From contig CALBPI010000062.1 of assembly GCA_937899415.1 (NCBI GenBank), forward strand, positions 1-64,000: a stretch of DNA of 64,000 bases, read 5' to 3'. Below the pieces are notes generated by a model, which saw only the letters and a list, made by a program, of their open reading frames with translations, searched no databases and was not told the origin of the DNA. The DNA comes from an uncultured Gammaproteobacteria bacterium. GTDB taxonomy: Bacteria > Pseudomonadota > Gammaproteobacteria > Steroidobacterales > Woeseiaceae. A program made the position numbers and the translations under genes. Positions 33,798-43,957 of the stretch are shown piece after piece. Numbering within the stretch: the first letter of the stretch is position 1; each line of letters begins with the position of its first letter.

Positions 33798-34679
33798 ATG
33801 GCGCCAGCATTGCTCGGACCCAACGAGCCGCCGCCTTACGAAATCCTTAACGCAGACGCGACGCGCCCGCTCCTGCTCGTATGCGAGCACGCGAGTCGGC
33901 GGGTGCCTGACCAGCTTCACGGCGCCTACCCCGAGATGCTGCTCGACACGCACTACGGCTGCGACATCGGCACCGAGCCGCTGGTCCGGCAGCTGGCCGA
34001 GTCGCTCGGAGCCCGCGCCGTCATCGCCCGTTACTCGCGCATCGTCATCGACTGCAATCGCCGGCTCGACGATCCCACGTTGCTGCTGGCCGACACCGAT
34101 CTCGGTCCGGTGGCGGCAAATAGCGACCTCAGTGACGCGGAACTCAAGGCGCGCGTTGACGACATCTACGTACCCTTCCACGCCGCGGTTGCGCGTGAGT
34201 TGCGCGAGCTGTCGTCAGGCTTGTCGTCACCCGTCTACGTGGCCATCCACAGCTTCACGCCCGAGCTTACGGGGTCAGCGCGCCCCTGGGACATGGGCGT
34301 GATGTGGGATGCCGATCCACGTCTGGCGCAGCGCTTGCACGAGTCGCTGCACCAGGAGCCCGGACTACTGATTGGCGACAACGAACCGTATTCCGGCAAG
34401 TACGCAGCTGATTTTTCGGTCGACTTTCATGCCGAACGCGCCGGGCTGGCCAACGTGGCCATAGAGATTCGCCAGGACCACCTGCGCACAGCGGCCGGCG
34501 TATCGGCCTGGGCGGTTCGACTGGCCACGGCGCTCGACGAACTCGCGCGTGCGCCAGATCTGGCGCACCCGTTGGCCGCGCGGCCCGCGACCGACTTTGA
34601 AAAGGAAGCGGGGCTTATCGCCGCCGCGGATCAGGCACGTGTGGGGGCGCACGAAGGGGGATCACGCTATGGCGGTTAA
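33798..34679 (+). CDS. N-formylglutamate amidohydrolase-family protein
   Basis: 293 aa of the FGase family. LLLVCEHASRRVP gives the metal site, DTHYGCDIG and ARYSRIVIDCNRRLDDPT are the signature, and VYVAIHSFTPEL and SVDFHAERAGL are the later ligands. Members hydrolyse N-formyl-glutamate or related acyl-amino acids. It overlaps ybdK by 11 bp, so the products may act on the same metabolite. It is not next to other hut genes, so a histidine-degradation role is doubtful. Confidence 0.85.
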   Translation: MAPALLGPNEPPPYEILNADATRPLLLVCEHASRRVPDQLHGAYPEMLLDTHYGCDIGTEPLVRQLAESLGARAVIARYSRIVIDCNRRLDDPTLLLADTDLGPVAANSDLSDAELKARVDDIYVPFHAAVARELRELSSGLSSPVYVAIHSFTPELTGSARPWDMGVMWDADPRLAQRLHESLHQEPGLLIGDNEPYSGKYAADFSVDFHAERAGLANVAIEIRQDHLRTAAGVSAWAVRLATALDELARAPDLAHPLAARPATDFEKEAGLIAAADQARVGAHEGGSRYGG

Positions 34680-35811
34680 GGCACCGACGTTCACGATGGG
34701 GATCGAGGAGGAGTACCTGCTCGTCGATGCAACGACCGGCGAGCTGGCATCGGAGCCGCCTGCTGCGATGCTCGAGGAGTGCCAGAAGGCCGGCGAAGGC
34801 CAGGTCAGCCCCGAGTTCATGCAGTCTCAGATCGAGATCGGCACGCGCGTGTGCAAGAACATCACCGAGGCGCGCGAGGACCTGGCCCGGTTGCGCAACC
34901 TCGTGATCGATACGGCTGCCGAGCACGGCCTCGCGCCCATTGCCGCCTCGACGCATCCCACCGCGCAATGGTGGGCGCAAAAGCCGACCGAGAAACTGCG
35001 CTACCAGGCGCTGGCCGCTGAAATGCAGACCCCCGGTCGTCGTCTCATCATCTGCGGCATGCACGTGCACGTCGGCGTTGAGGACGATGCCGTGCGCATC
35101 GACATGATGAATCAGATGAGCTACTTCCTGCCGCACCTGCTGGCGCTGTCGACCTCATCGCCGTTCTGGGACCGCCGCAACACGGGGCTCAAGTCCTACC
35201 GCCTGACCGTCTTCGACGCATTGCCCCGTACCGGCATTCCAGAACGCTTCGCGAGCTACGCCGAGTTCAGTCGCCACATTGAGATCCTGCGCCGCGCCGG
35301 ACTCATCGAAGACGCCACCAAGATCTGGTGGGATCAGCGCCCGAGCATTCGCTACCCCACACTCGAAACCCGCGTCATGGACGTGGCCACGCTGCTCGAT
35401 GACGCACTGGCGTTGGCCGCGCTCATCGTGTGCCTCATGCGTATGTTCTGGCGCCTGCGCACGCACAATCAGCGCTGGCGCATCTACACGCCTATGCTCA
35501 TCAACGAAAACCGCTGGCGTGCGATTCGATACGGCTTCGATGCCGGCATGGTCGATCTCGCCAAGGGCGACGTCATTCCGTTCTCGGAACTGCTCGAGGA
35601 AATCATCGAGCTTGTCGCCGAAGACGCCGACGCGCTGGGCTGCACCAACGAGATCCTCTCGCTCAGAAACATCCTCGAGCGCGGCAGCAGTTCGCACCGC
35701 CAGGTGGCCTGCTACGAGCAGGCGATTGCCCAGGGCAAGAGCGAGGACGATGCGCTCACGGCCGTTGTGCGTCAGCTCATCAACGAGACCGCAGCGCACC
35801 GCCAGATCTAA
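34669..35811 (+). CDS. ybdK: YbdK-type carboxylate-amine ligase (GCS2 family)
   Basis: 380 aa from ATG 34669; the track ORF starts inside the upstream gene. FTMGIEEEYLLVDATTGEL, SQIEIGTRVC, ICGMHVHVGVED and SSPFWDRRNTGLKSYR are typical of the glutamate-cysteine-ligase type 2 family. YbdK has weak gamma-glutamylcysteine ligase activity; the real substrate of most members is not known. Overlap with the FGase gene and a downstream ornithine cyclodeaminase suggest an amino-acid-derived product. Confidence 0.88.
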   Translation: MAVKAPTFTMGIEEEYLLVDATTGELASEPPAAMLEECQKAGEGQVSPEFMQSQIEIGTRVCKNITEAREDLARLRNLVIDTAAEHGLAPIAASTHPTAQWWAQKPTEKLRYQALAAEMQTPGRRLIICGMHVHVGVEDDAVRIDMMNQMSYFLPHLLALSTSSPFWDRRNTGLKSYRLTVFDALPRTGIPERFASYAEFSRHIEILRRAGLIEDATKIWWDQRPSIRYPTLETRVMDVATLLDDALALAALIVCLMRMFWRLRTHNQRWRIYTPMLINENRWRAIRYGFDAGMVDLAKGDVIPFSELLEEIIELVAEDADALGCTNEILSLRNILERGSSSHRQVACYEQAIAQGKSEDDALTAVVRQLINETAAHRQI

Positions 35812-35888
35812 GCCGGGTAGAGCGGCAGTCGAGGCCGTTTTCTGCGATAATTGCGGGCTACCTGACACCTGGCGGAGGTAGGTGCCCC

Positions 35889-36932
35889 ATGGCCCTTCTA
35901 CTTGAAAAACATGACATTCAGGCGATCGTTGCCGAAGTGGGCCTCGCCGAGCTCATGGACCGCGTCATCGACCATCTCGCCGAGGATTTTGGTCGCTGGG
36001 AAGGCTTCGACAAGTCACCGCGCACGGCCAACCACTACCCGCACGGCGTTATCGAGCTCATGCCGATTTCCAATGAGGATTGGTACAGCTTCAAGTACGT
36101 CACGGGCCACCCGCGCAACCCGCTAGACGGCAAGCTGACGGTCGCCGCATTTGGTGCGCTGGCGGAGGCGTCCAGCGGCTACCCGGTCATGGTTTCGGAA
36201 ATGACGCTGCTGACGGCCATTCGAACGGCGGCGACGTCGGTGTTCGCAGCGCGGCTGCTCGCGCGTCCCGATTCGCGCACGATGGCGCTCATAGGCACCG
36301 GTTGCCAGGCCGAGTTCCAGTCCTACGCCTTCCATCACTCGTTTGGCATCGACACGGTGCGTTTCTATGATGTCGACCCCGACGCCTGCCGCAAGTTTGC
36401 GCGCAACATGGCGGGGCACCCGTTGCGCCTCGTGCGCTGCGATAGTATCGACGAGGCCTGCGAAGGTGCCGACATCGTGTCCACGGTTACGGCAGACAAA
36501 GCCAACCGCACGGTTGTCGGCCGCAAGCACCTCATACCCGGCCGCCATTTTAATGGTGTCGGCGGCGACTGCCCGGGCAAGACCGAGCTCGCGTCCGACA
36601 TGCTGGCCGACCTCAAGATCGCTGTGGAGTACGAACCGCAGTCTCGTATCGAGGGCGAGATTCAGGCGTTGCCGGCCGACACGCCCGTGACCGAACTCTG
36701 GCAGGTGCTCAACGGCACCGCACCCGTGCGTACGAGTGATGAGGACATGACCTTATTTGACTCGGTTGGCTTCGCCATCGAGGACTTCTCGGTGTTACGC
36801 TGCATCTATGGGATCGCCAATGACGGTGATTTCGGGCGTCGGTCGACGCTCGTGTTTGCGCCTGATGATCCCAAAGACCTGTACTCGGAGCTCGCAGTTC
36901 CGGCACTGCCAAAGCGCGTCGCTGCCATGTGA
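35889..36932 (+). CDS. ocd: Ornithine cyclodeaminase-family protein
   Basis: 347 aa from ATG 35889 (GGAGGTAGGTGCC site upstream); the 500-aa track ORF begins in a shadow frame. The Rossmann motif is LIGTGCQAEFQ; SEMTLLTAIRTAATSVFAAR and GGDCPGKTELA are the ocd signatures. It converts L-ornithine to L-proline with NAD or acts on a related amino acid. It follows ybdK by 77 bp on the same strand. Confidence 0.88.
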   Translation: MALLLEKHDIQAIVAEVGLAELMDRVIDHLAEDFGRWEGFDKSPRTANHYPHGVIELMPISNEDWYSFKYVTGHPRNPLDGKLTVAAFGALAEASSGYPVMVSEMTLLTAIRTAATSVFAARLLARPDSRTMALIGTGCQAEFQSYAFHHSFGIDTVRFYDVDPDACRKFARNMAGHPLRLVRCDSIDEACEGADIVSTVTADKANRTVVGRKHLIPGRHFNGVGGDCPGKTELASDMLADLKIAVEYEPQSRIEGEIQALPADTPVTELWQVLNGTAPVRTSDEDMTLFDSVGFAIEDFSVLRCIYGIANDGDFGRRSTLVFAPDDPKDLYSELAVPALPKRVAAM

Positions 36933-37001
36933 TTCGCGCCGGTTGCCGTCTCCGGGGACTCATCGATTCACCCACCGCGAAAGCGGCGAAGGAGGCAGGC
37001 A

Positions 37002-37469
37002 ATGAAAGTCGAATTTTCCGTAAATGGCGAGCCACGGACAGTCGATGTCCCGGGCGACAAGCCCGTGCTCTGGGTGGTCCGCGAGGACCTCAAGCTCACT
37101 GCCAGCAAGTTTGGCTGCGGAATCGGTCAGTGCGGTGCCTGCACCGTGCTGCTCGACGGCAACATGACGCGTTCCTGTGGGCTGCCGGTGTCAGCCGTTG
37201 CCGGGCGCGAAATCACAACGCTTGAGGGCGCCGACGACGCGGTTGCGAAGGCTGTGCGCGACGCCTGGCGGGCGCTCGATGTGGTGCAGTGCGGCTACTG
37301 CCAGAGCGGCCAGATGATGAGTGCCATTGCGCTGCTGCGCAGTAACCCGTCACCCGACAATGCGGCCATCGATGCGGCCATGAGCGGCAACCTCTGTCGC
37401 TGCGCCACCTACCAGCGCATTCGCAAGGCCATTCACCAGGCCGCTGGCGAGCTCGGAGGTGCGGCATGA
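37002..37469 (+). CDS. [2Fe-2S] subunit of a molybdenum hydroxylase (IorA-like)
   Basis: 155 aa. Plant-type cluster C-x4-C-x2-C in FGCGIGQCGACTVLLDG, and a second cluster in VQCGYCQSGQMM and GNLCRCATYQRIR. The small subunit of isoquinoline 1-oxidoreductase/aldehyde oxidase type enzymes. Its stop overlaps the start of the large subunit by 4 bp. It passes electrons from the Mo site to an acceptor in the periplasm. Confidence 0.92.
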   Translation: MKVEFSVNGEPRTVDVPGDKPVLWVVREDLKLTASKFGCGIGQCGACTVLLDGNMTRSCGLPVSAVAGREITTLEGADDAVAKAVRDAWRALDVVQCGYCQSGQMMSAIALLRSNPSPDNAAIDAAMSGNLCRCATYQRIRKAIHQAAGELGGAA

Positions 37470-39688
37470 AACGCTACATCGATGCGGCCGCCGTCACCGC
37501 CTCTCCGGCGCTCTCGCGGCGTCGATTCCTGACGGTCACAACGCTCGGCGGCGCCGGCTTCGTTGTCGGGTGCGGTCAGCGCGAGCAGGCGCCTGCGGCA
37601 GCTGCGGTGCCGGCATCTGCGGCGGCAGAGCCCGCTCCGCAGCCGATTAGCCTGGAAACACTGAATGCGTTTGTGCGCATCGGCAGCGACGATACCGTTA
37701 CGGCTGTCGTCAAGCACCTCGACAAAGGTCAGGGTGTCACGACCGGTCTGCCCTCGATCGTGGCCGAAGAGATGGATGCGGACTGGTCGCAAATGCGCTT
37801 TGAGTTTGCGCCCGCCGACGCGCAGAAGTACGCCAACTTGTTCTTTGGGGTGCAGGGCACGGGCGGCTCGACCGCCATCGCCAACTCCTGGATGCAGTAC
37901 CGCACAGCCGCAGCCGGCGCACGCGCCATGCTCGTGGATGCTGCCGCCAAGCGCTGGTCGGTGCCGGCGGCCGAGATCACGGTTGCGGCAGGCGTCGTCA
38001 GCCACCCTTCGGGCCAGTCGGCCCGTTTCGGAGAGCTGGCCGCAGACGCGGCCGGCGAATCCCCGCCCGACGCGCCGACGCTCAAGGCACCCGAAGACTT
38101 CAAGCTGCTGGGTACGCATTTGCGCCGTATTGATTCCGTGGCCAAGACCGACGGCAGCGCCCAGTACACGATCGACACTGATTTGCCCGACATGAAAGTG
38201 GCGCTCGTCGCCCATTCGCCGCGCTTTGGCGGCCGCGTGGGTGCATTTGATGCCACGGCGGCACAGGCTGTCGAGGGCGTCAGCGAAGTCGTGGAGGTTC
38301 CCACGGGCGTGGCTGTCATTGCCGACAGTTTCTGGTCGGCGCGCAAGGGTCGCGACGCACTCAAGATCGAGTGGGACGACAGCGACGCTGAATTGCGCGG
38401 CACCGAAGAGATTCTCGCCGACTTCCGCGATCTGGCGACAACGCCTGGCGCCACGGCCAGTGATGGCGGCGATGTCGACGCCACGCTCGCCGACGCAAGC
38501 CAGGTGGTCGAGCTCACATTTGAGGCGCCGTTTCTCGCCCATGCCACGATGGAGCCGATGGATTGCGTGGTACGACTCGATGAATCTGGCTGTGACATCT
38601 GGACCGGGTCGCAGCTTCAGACCGTGGACCAACAGGTCGCATCCGCTGTTGCGGGTGTGCCTTTGGGGAACGTACGCGTCAACACGTTGTTTGCCGGCGG
38701 CAGCTTTGGCCGCAGGGCCGTGGCCAACAGTGACTACATCGCCGAGGCCGTTGCCGTGGCACGTGCGAGCCGGAGTGGCGCTCCCGTAAAGCTGATCTGG
38801 ACGCGCGAGGACGATTTCACCTCAGGGCACTTCCGGCCCATGAGTCTGCATGTCATGCGTGCCGGCATCGACGCTATCGGTCAGCCAGTGGGGTGGTCGC
38901 ATCGGATCGTGACGCAGTCGATCCTTTCCGGCACCCCGTTCGAAGGCCTGATCAGCAATGGCGTCGACCCGTCGACGGTCGAAGGCGCGGCGAATTTGCC
39001 GTATGCCGTAAAGCAGCTGCAGGTCGATGTGCATACGCCGCGTATCGGCGTACCGGTGCTCTGGTGGCGCTCGGTCGGGCACACGCAGAACGGCTGGGTC
39101 ACCGAGGTCATGATTGACCAGCTCGCGCATGCCGCCAAGGCCGACCCCGTTGACTATCGCCTGGGGCTGCTCGAGACGCACCCGCGTCACCGCGCTGTGC
39201 TTCAACGCGCAGCAGCTGCCGCTAATTGGTCGGCGCCTGCGCCAGAGGGCCGGTTTCGCGGTGTGGCCGTGCACGAATCATTTTCTAGTTTCGTTGCGCA
39301 AGTTGCTGAAATTAGTGTTGATTCTGTAGGTCGATTGAAGGTCCATCGCGTATTCTGTGCGGTAGATTGCGGCTTCGCGATCAACCCTGATGTGGTGCGC
39401 GCCCAGATGGAAGGCGGCATCGGCATGGGGCTGGGTGCGTTCCTGCGCGAAGGCGTGACGTTCAGCGAGGGGCAGGTGCTCTCGAACAACTACCACCTGT
39501 ATCGGCCGCTGCGCATCAACGAGATGCCCGAGGTCGAGGTGTACATCGTCAACTCGGGCGAAGCGCCGACGGGCGTTGGGGAGCCAGGTTTGCCGCCCAT
39601 CGCACCCGCCGTGACAAATGCGATCTTTGCCGCGACCGGGCAGCTCATTACAACGCTGCCGCTCGGCGACCAATTAAGCGCGGGGTAG
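37466..39688 (+). CDS. Molybdopterin-binding subunit of a molybdenum hydroxylase (IorB-like), Tat-exported
   Basis: 740 aa. Tat signal [20 protein letters not shown] (residues ~18-37) ending in a lipobox-like VGC. Xanthine dehydrogenase-type domains follow: [67 protein letters not shown] and, near the C-terminus, [20 protein letters not shown] with the catalytic Glu. Isoquinoline oxidoreductase and aldehyde dehydrogenases belong here; the substrate is unknown. There is no separate FAD subunit, as expected for this class. Confidence 0.92.
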   Translation: MKRYIDAAAVTASPALSRRRFLTVTTLGGAGFVVGCGQREQAPAAAAVPASAAAEPAPQPISLETLNAFVRIGSDDTVTAVVKHLDKGQGVTTGLPSIVAEEMDADWSQMRFEFAPADAQKYANLFFGVQGTGGSTAIANSWMQYRTAAAGARAMLVDAAAKRWSVPAAEITVAAGVVSHPSGQSARFGELAADAAGESPPDAPTLKAPEDFKLLGTHLRRIDSVAKTDGSAQYTIDTDLPDMKVALVAHSPRFGGRVGAFDATAAQAVEGVSEVVEVPTGVAVIADSFWSARKGRDALKIEWDDSDAELRGTEEILADFRDLATTPGATASDGGDVDATLADASQVVELTFEAPFLAHATMEPMDCVVRLDESGCDIWTGSQLQTVDQQVASAVAGVPLGNVRVNTLFAGGSFGRRAVANSDYIAEAVAVARASRSGAPVKLIWTREDDFTSGHFRPMSLHVMRAGIDAIGQPVGWSHRIVTQSILSGTPFEGLISNGVDPSTVEGAANLPYAVKQLQVDVHTPRIGVPVLWWRSVGHTQNGWVTEVMIDQLAHAAKADPVDYRLGLLETHPRHRAVLQRAAAAANWSAPAPEGRFRGVAVHESFSSFVAQVAEISVDSVGRLKVHRVFCAVDCGFAINPDVVRAQMEGGIGMGLGAFLREGVTFSEGQVLSNNYHLYRPLRINEMPEVEVYIVNSGEAPTGVGEPGLPPIAPAVTNAIFAATGQLITTLPLGDQLSAG

Positions 39689-39693
39689 AGCGC

Positions 39694-41247
39694 TTAAGCG
39701 CGTGGCGCGACCATGACTTCGATGAGTCGCGGTCCGCGCTGCGCGAGCGCATTCTTGAGCGCCGTTCGATATTCGGCGGTCGTGGTCACCTGTGTTGCCA
39801 TGACACCCAGCGACGTCGAGAGCGCAGTCCAGTCGATGGCGGGCTGCGTGAGGTCGAGCAATGACCGTGCCGTGTCACCGACATCAGCGAGTCCCACGCG
39901 CGCCAGTTCAATGTTGAGAATGGCGTAGCTGCCGTTATTGAAGAGGACCGTGGTGACATCGAGCTGCTCGCGCGCCATCGTCCAGAGCGCCTGCAGCGTG
40001 TAGAGCCCGCTGCCGTCCGCCTGCAATGCGATGACGGGTCGGTCTGGACAGGCCACCGCCGCACCGACGGCTACCGGCAAACCCTGCCCAATGGCGCCAC
40101 CCGTGAGTGTGAGCCAGTCGTGCGGCGCTGCGGCCGTCGTGGCGAGAAAGGAGGGTAAGCCGGTCGTGGCGGCTTCGTCGCACACGATGGCCTGTTCTGG
40201 CAGGCACTCAGCGAGCACGCCTGCGACCGATGCCGGTGTCAGCGGTCCCTCGGGCGTGACATCGGCGGTCGCGCGCGTGCTTGAAACGGCCGTAGGCGCA
40301 TCAAGCAAGTCCGCCAGACGTATCAACGCGCCTTCAACGTCGTCGCGGGCCTCGCAGAGCATTACGACCCTGGCATCGTCGGGCAACAGTCGGGAGGGCT
40401 GCCCCTCGTAGGCGAAAAACGATACGGGCGCCGGTGCGCCCGCAAGGACCACGGTGTCTGTGCCTGTGAGCGAGGCGATGGCCGCGTCGCCAAAGTAGGG
40501 CAGGCGTTCGACCGCAACCCGCGCGGCGCCGCGCTCCACGCGTGCAGGAAATGTCTCGCAAATCAGCCGCGCGTTCGTCGCAGCCTGAATGCGACCCGCA
40601 GCATCGAGTGCATCACCCAGCAGCGCTGGTCCACCCAGGAACAGGCAAGGCGTGGTGCTGGCCTTGAGCGCCTCGGCTGCTGCTGCAATAACCTCGTCGT
40701 CGGTCGGTACGGCTTGTGGCTGTGCCACTGGCTTGGGCGCCACAGAACTTGCGCCCCAGCAGTGATCGGCAGCGGCGATGACACTTGCGATTGCGCCAGG
40801 GTGCCGCTGCGCGGCCGCGATGGCCTCGGCACCCGCCTGCGCCAGGTCATCGGGTGAGGTCGAGCGCCGGACCCAGTCCGACATCGGCTGCGCAAGCCCT
40901 TCGATGTCTGATGTCAACGGCGCGTCAAGCCCAACATGGTCGACGGCATGATCGCCAATGAGATTGATGACCGGGCTTCTCGCGCGCCGCGCGTTGTGCA
41001 GGTTGGCCAATCCATTGGCAAGTCCGGGCCCGAGGTGTAGCAGCGTCATCGCCGGAACACCCGCCATGCGGCCATACCCGTCGGCCGCGCCCGTGACGAC
41101 ACCCTCGAAGAGCCCGAGAATCGACCGGATGCCGGGCTCGCGATCGAGGGCCGCGACGAGGTGCAGTTCGGAGGTTCCCGGGTTGGCAAAGCAAGCTCGC
41201 ACGCCCTGCTTAGCGAGCGTCGCAATCAGTGCATCGGCGCCGTTCAT
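39694..41247 (-). CDS. ThDP-dependent enzyme, acetolactate-synthase/decarboxylase type
   Basis: 517 aa with the three ThDP-fold domains: Pyr domain (GVRACFANPGTSELHLVAAL with catalytic Glu in LGLFEGVVTGAADGYGRM), central domain, and PP domain (LTGGAIGQGLPVAVGAAVA, ALQADGSGLYTLQALWTMA, FNNGSYAIL as the GDG-N motif). It resembles the acetolactate-synthase-like and benzoylformate decarboxylase-like proteins. No small regulatory subunit is adjacent, so a biosynthetic acetolactate synthase is less likely. It converges with the Mo oxidase. Confidence 0.8.
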   Translation of the reverse strand: MNGADALIATLAKQGVRACFANPGTSELHLVAALDREPGIRSILGLFEGVVTGAADGYGRMAGVPAMTLLHLGPGLANGLANLHNARRARSPVINLIGDHAVDHVGLDAPLTSDIEGLAQPMSDWVRRSTSPDDLAQAGAEAIAAAQRHPGAIASVIAAADHCWGASSVAPKPVAQPQAVPTDDEVIAAAAEALKASTTPCLFLGGPALLGDALDAAGRIQAATNARLICETFPARVERGAARVAVERLPYFGDAAIASLTGTDTVVLAGAPAPVSFFAYEGQPSRLLPDDARVVMLCEARDDVEGALIRLADLLDAPTAVSSTRATADVTPEGPLTPASVAGVLAECLPEQAIVCDEAATTGLPSFLATTAAAPHDWLTLTGGAIGQGLPVAVGAAVACPDRPVIALQADGSGLYTLQALWTMAREQLDVTTVLFNNGSYAILNIELARVGLADVGDTARSLLDLTQPAIDWTALSTSLGVMATQVTTTAEYRTALKNALAQRGPRLIEVMVAPRA

Positions 41248-41302
41248 CGCCCGGAGTCTACCGCACCCCGCGGTAACGACGCGCAGCTACGTTGCGTCGT
41301 GC

Positions 41303-42433
41303 TCAGCGCGTGGAAGCGGTCGCGTTGTCCGTGTCTGTCGTCGATGCGTGTCGAACGTAAGTCTCGAGCAGTGTCTCGATGGCTGCGCGGCGTTCTTCCT
41401 CGGACATGCTGTCGGCGGATTCTGCGTGCTTAAACGTGGCCGTTATGATCTGCATACCATCAACAGCGGTGTCGATGACCACGGTGTTGCCCGGGGCCAG
41501 TCGGCGCGTCCAGGCGGCGCGAACATCGGCCCAGTAGGCTTCAGTCTTGTCCCAATAATCGACACCAGGCTCGAAGTTGTAACCCTCGATGGCACGGTAG
41601 TCGTTGAAACCGAACTCCCGGACGAGTGTCTGCGTTGCCTTACGCCCATCTCTGGCTGTTTTCGTGTTGTCCTGCTCGTGCGTCCAGCCGTGCGGCGTCA
41701 CGGTATGGCGGTTCAACGCATCGATCGCGTTGTAGTCATTACGGGTTGTGTACTCGCGTCGCGGTAAGGGTCGCCAGGTGCGATCGCTGGTCCAGGTGGA
41801 AGCAGCGTCATCGTGTTGCCACTTGCCGGTCCCGCAATAGCGCGGTGCATCGGACACTTCGAACACGCACTGTGTCCAGGCGCCCGCGGTGTGCTCCGGT
41901 GCCAGGTCGCGGACGTCCCAGGTCTGATCCTCGACAAACTCGAAGCGCGTCGATGCTTCGTACGTCCAGTCCTGACGCCAGTGCTTGATCACGTAGCCGC
42001 TCTCCATGACCAGCAAGTGCTGCAGGACGATATGGTCGGGTGTATCGGTGACTACTTGAACCAATTCGAAGGCGCCCGTGGTTTTATCGTCGCGTCGCGT
42101 ATAGGCGGGGCCCAGACGTACGGTCTCCATAAAATGAAAATCGACACGGTGTTCACCACGCATGGCGAGGATCGCCAGTCGGTCTCGCTGCGCGGCAGTG
42201 TCGCCTTCGCGGATCGCCGCGAAACCCGGGTTGGGTACTTCGCGATACTCGGGCATCGGCTTGGCTGCGGGCTCGGGCTCAGCGGTCCCCGCCGACTCGA
42301 TGGGCGCCGATTCTGGCCCAGGCGTTGCCGCGCAACCCGCAAAGAGAAGCGTCACTGCGGCGATCGCCGCGCGATTAAAGGCTACCGGGTGTCGTCCGTG
42401 CGAGTTCGTCATACAGCTGCTCGTGTGGTTCAT
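41303..42433 (-). CDS. DUF6607-family lipoprotein associated with hemP
   Basis: 376 aa. Lipobox ALTLLFAGC-like (VTLLFAGC), linker, then DRLAILAMRGEHRVDFHFME, VLQHLLVMESGYVIKHWRQD, WTQCVFEVSDAPRYCGTGKW, RPLPRREYTTRNDY and GWTHEQDN, the blocks I associate with the DUF6607 family. The gene lies downstream of Fur-boxed hemP on the same strand, as is common for this family, so it probably functions in heme or iron uptake. ATG 42433 is used; the ATG for MTNSHGRHPV is an alternative. Confidence 0.75.
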   Translation of the reverse strand: MNHTSSCMTNSHGRHPVAFNRAAIAAVTLLFAGCAATPGPESAPIESAGTAEPEPAAKPMPEYREVPNPGFAAIREGDTAAQRDRLAILAMRGEHRVDFHFMETVRLGPAYTRRDDKTTGAFELVQVVTDTPDHIVLQHLLVMESGYVIKHWRQDWTYEASTRFEFVEDQTWDVRDLAPEHTAGAWTQCVFEVSDAPRYCGTGKWQHDDAASTWTSDRTWRPLPRREYTTRNDYNAIDALNRHTVTPHGWTHEQDNTKTARDGRKATQTLVREFGFNDYRAIEGYNFEPGVDYWDKTEAYWADVRAAWTRRLAPGNTVVIDTAVDGMQIITATFKHAESADSMSEEERRAAIETLLETYVRHASTTDTDNATASTR

Positions 42434-42584
42434 TGTTGGCGTTGTCCAGCTTATTGCAGATTCCTGGTCAGAGTCCCATTTTTGGGCCCTGTCCGTTCTC
42501 TCTTTGGGTGGGCCGGGCAGGAAATCGATCCTGAAGGCGAATCCGCTGGCTTGCTGGTTGGGGGTGAACGCGCTGGCTCGCGGA

Positions 42585-42749
42585 TTACTTGGTCAGGATG
42601 AGCTTGCCATTACGCGTCTTTCGCAGGCGGTATTCCTGCCCTTTGAAGTGAATCCGAACCTCCTGCTCTTCGCCGAACAGCTGCTCGGCGAGAATGACTC
42701 GCGGCTGATTGCTGGCGGTCGGTTCGATCGCATCTGGCTTACTCCCCAT
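42585..42749 (-). CDS. hemP: HemP: hemin uptake protein (missed by the ORF track)
   Basis: 54 aa, too short for the track. It starts MGSKPDAIEP and contains RVILAEQLFGEEQEVRIHF and the family signature GQEYRLRKTRNGKLILTK at its C-terminus. HemP is a small regulator of heme-uptake gene expression. A near-perfect Fur box lies 7 bp upstream of its start codon. It is divergent from dusA and co-directional with the DUF6607 lipoprotein (151-bp gap with nothing visible). Confidence 0.92.
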   Translation of the reverse strand: MGSKPDAIEPTASNQPRVILAEQLFGEEQEVRIHFKGQEYRLRKTRNGKLILTK

Positions 42750-42755
42750 CCAACT

Positions 42756-42776
42756 AAATGATAATGATTCTCATTT
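42756..42776 (-). promoter_or_regulatory. Fur box of hemP
   Basis: AAATGATAATGATTCTCATTT, a near-perfect dyad of the Fur consensus, just upstream of hemP. Confidence 0.9.
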
Positions 42777-42882
42777 GCGTGTCAACCGGCGTTGACAGCG
42801 CTTGCACGGATACGCGGGCGTAACGACCTTCAGTGATGCCTGGTGCTAGGAGCTCAAACGACCGGTTCGCTACACTCACGCC

Positions 42883-43854
42883 ATGAACATCGTGCCTCTT
42901 GCCGTAGCGCCGATGATGGACTGGACGGACCGGCACTGCCGGTACTTTCACCGTCTGCTGGCGCCCTCAGCCGTGCTGTATACCGAGATGGTGACGGCCG
43001 CGGCACTCGTGCACGGCGACGCGGGGCGGCTGCTCGCGTTCAACACCGAGGAGCATCCTGTCGTGCTGCAGGTGGGCGGCAGCGAGCCTGAGCTCATGCG
43101 TACGGCGGCAAAGTTGGCCGAGCAGGCTGGCTACGATGCCGTGAACATCAATATCGGCTGCCCCAGCGATCGCGTGCAGAAGGGTGCGTTTGGCGCCTGC
43201 CTGATGGCGGAGCCCGACACCGTGTCGCAGTGCTGGCAGGCCATGGCCGAGGCGGTCTCGATTCCCGTCACCGTGAAGTCGCGCATCGGCATTGATGATC
43301 GCGACGACGCCGCGTTTCTCGATGCGTTTGTGGACGCTGTGGCAGGCGCGGGCTGCACCCATTTCGATATTCATGCGCGCATCGCCATCCTCGCGGGCCT
43401 GAGCCCCAAGCAGAATCGCGAGGTGCCGCCGCTCATTTACGACGCCGTGTATCGTCAAAAGCAGCGACGGCCCGATCTCACGGTCTTTATCAATGGCGGT
43501 ATCGTCGATGCCGATGCTGCGGCTGCCCATCTCCAGCATGTTGACGGGGTCATGATTGGTCGGGCGGCCTACCAGGACCCCTGGTCACTGGTGGCGTTCG
43601 AACAACTCGCCAACCCTGACTACACACCACCCGCGCGCGCCGCTGTGGTTCACGAGATGGCGGATTACGTCGAGCGGGCGCTGGGGCAGGGCGCGTCACT
43701 CAAGCACGTCACGCGGCATATGCTGGGCTTGTTCAACGGCTTGCCCGGTGCGCGTGCGTGGCGGCGCACGCTTAGTGAGCGTGCCCATCTCGACGGTGTC
43801 GGGCCGGAACTGTTGCTCGCGGCACTCGAGCCCCTCGAGTCCGTGGCCGCCTGA
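42883..43854 (+). CDS. dusA: tRNA-dihydrouridine(20/20a) synthase
   Basis: 323 aa. VAPMMDWTDRHCRYFHRLL, NINIGCPSDRVQKGAFGACL (catalytic Cys), DIHARIAILAGLSPKQNREVPP and GVMIGRAAYQDPW match DusA. It reduces U20 and U20a of tRNAs with FMN and NADPH. dusA 5' ends are a frequent integration site for islands; no element is present here. Confidence 0.96.
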   Translation: MNIVPLAVAPMMDWTDRHCRYFHRLLAPSAVLYTEMVTAAALVHGDAGRLLAFNTEEHPVVLQVGGSEPELMRTAAKLAEQAGYDAVNINIGCPSDRVQKGAFGACLMAEPDTVSQCWQAMAEAVSIPVTVKSRIGIDDRDDAAFLDAFVDAVAGAGCTHFDIHARIAILAGLSPKQNREVPPLIYDAVYRQKQRRPDLTVFINGGIVDADAAAAHLQHVDGVMIGRAAYQDPWSLVAFEQLANPDYTPPARAAVVHEMADYVERALGQGASLKHVTRHMLGLFNGLPGARAWRRTLSERAHLDGVGPELLLAALEPLESVAA

Positions 43855-43957
43855 GGGCGCTTGCTGGTCTCGTCCGGGACCACTCGATACAATCGCGCGC
43901 ACGAAAACCCCCGGCTGCGTGCCGTGTGGTTTCTTTTTGATTGCCGCAGGGGATGTC

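Noticed and set aside
42780-42900. Integration scar at dusA
   Set aside because: dusA is intact and no direct repeats or integrase are near.
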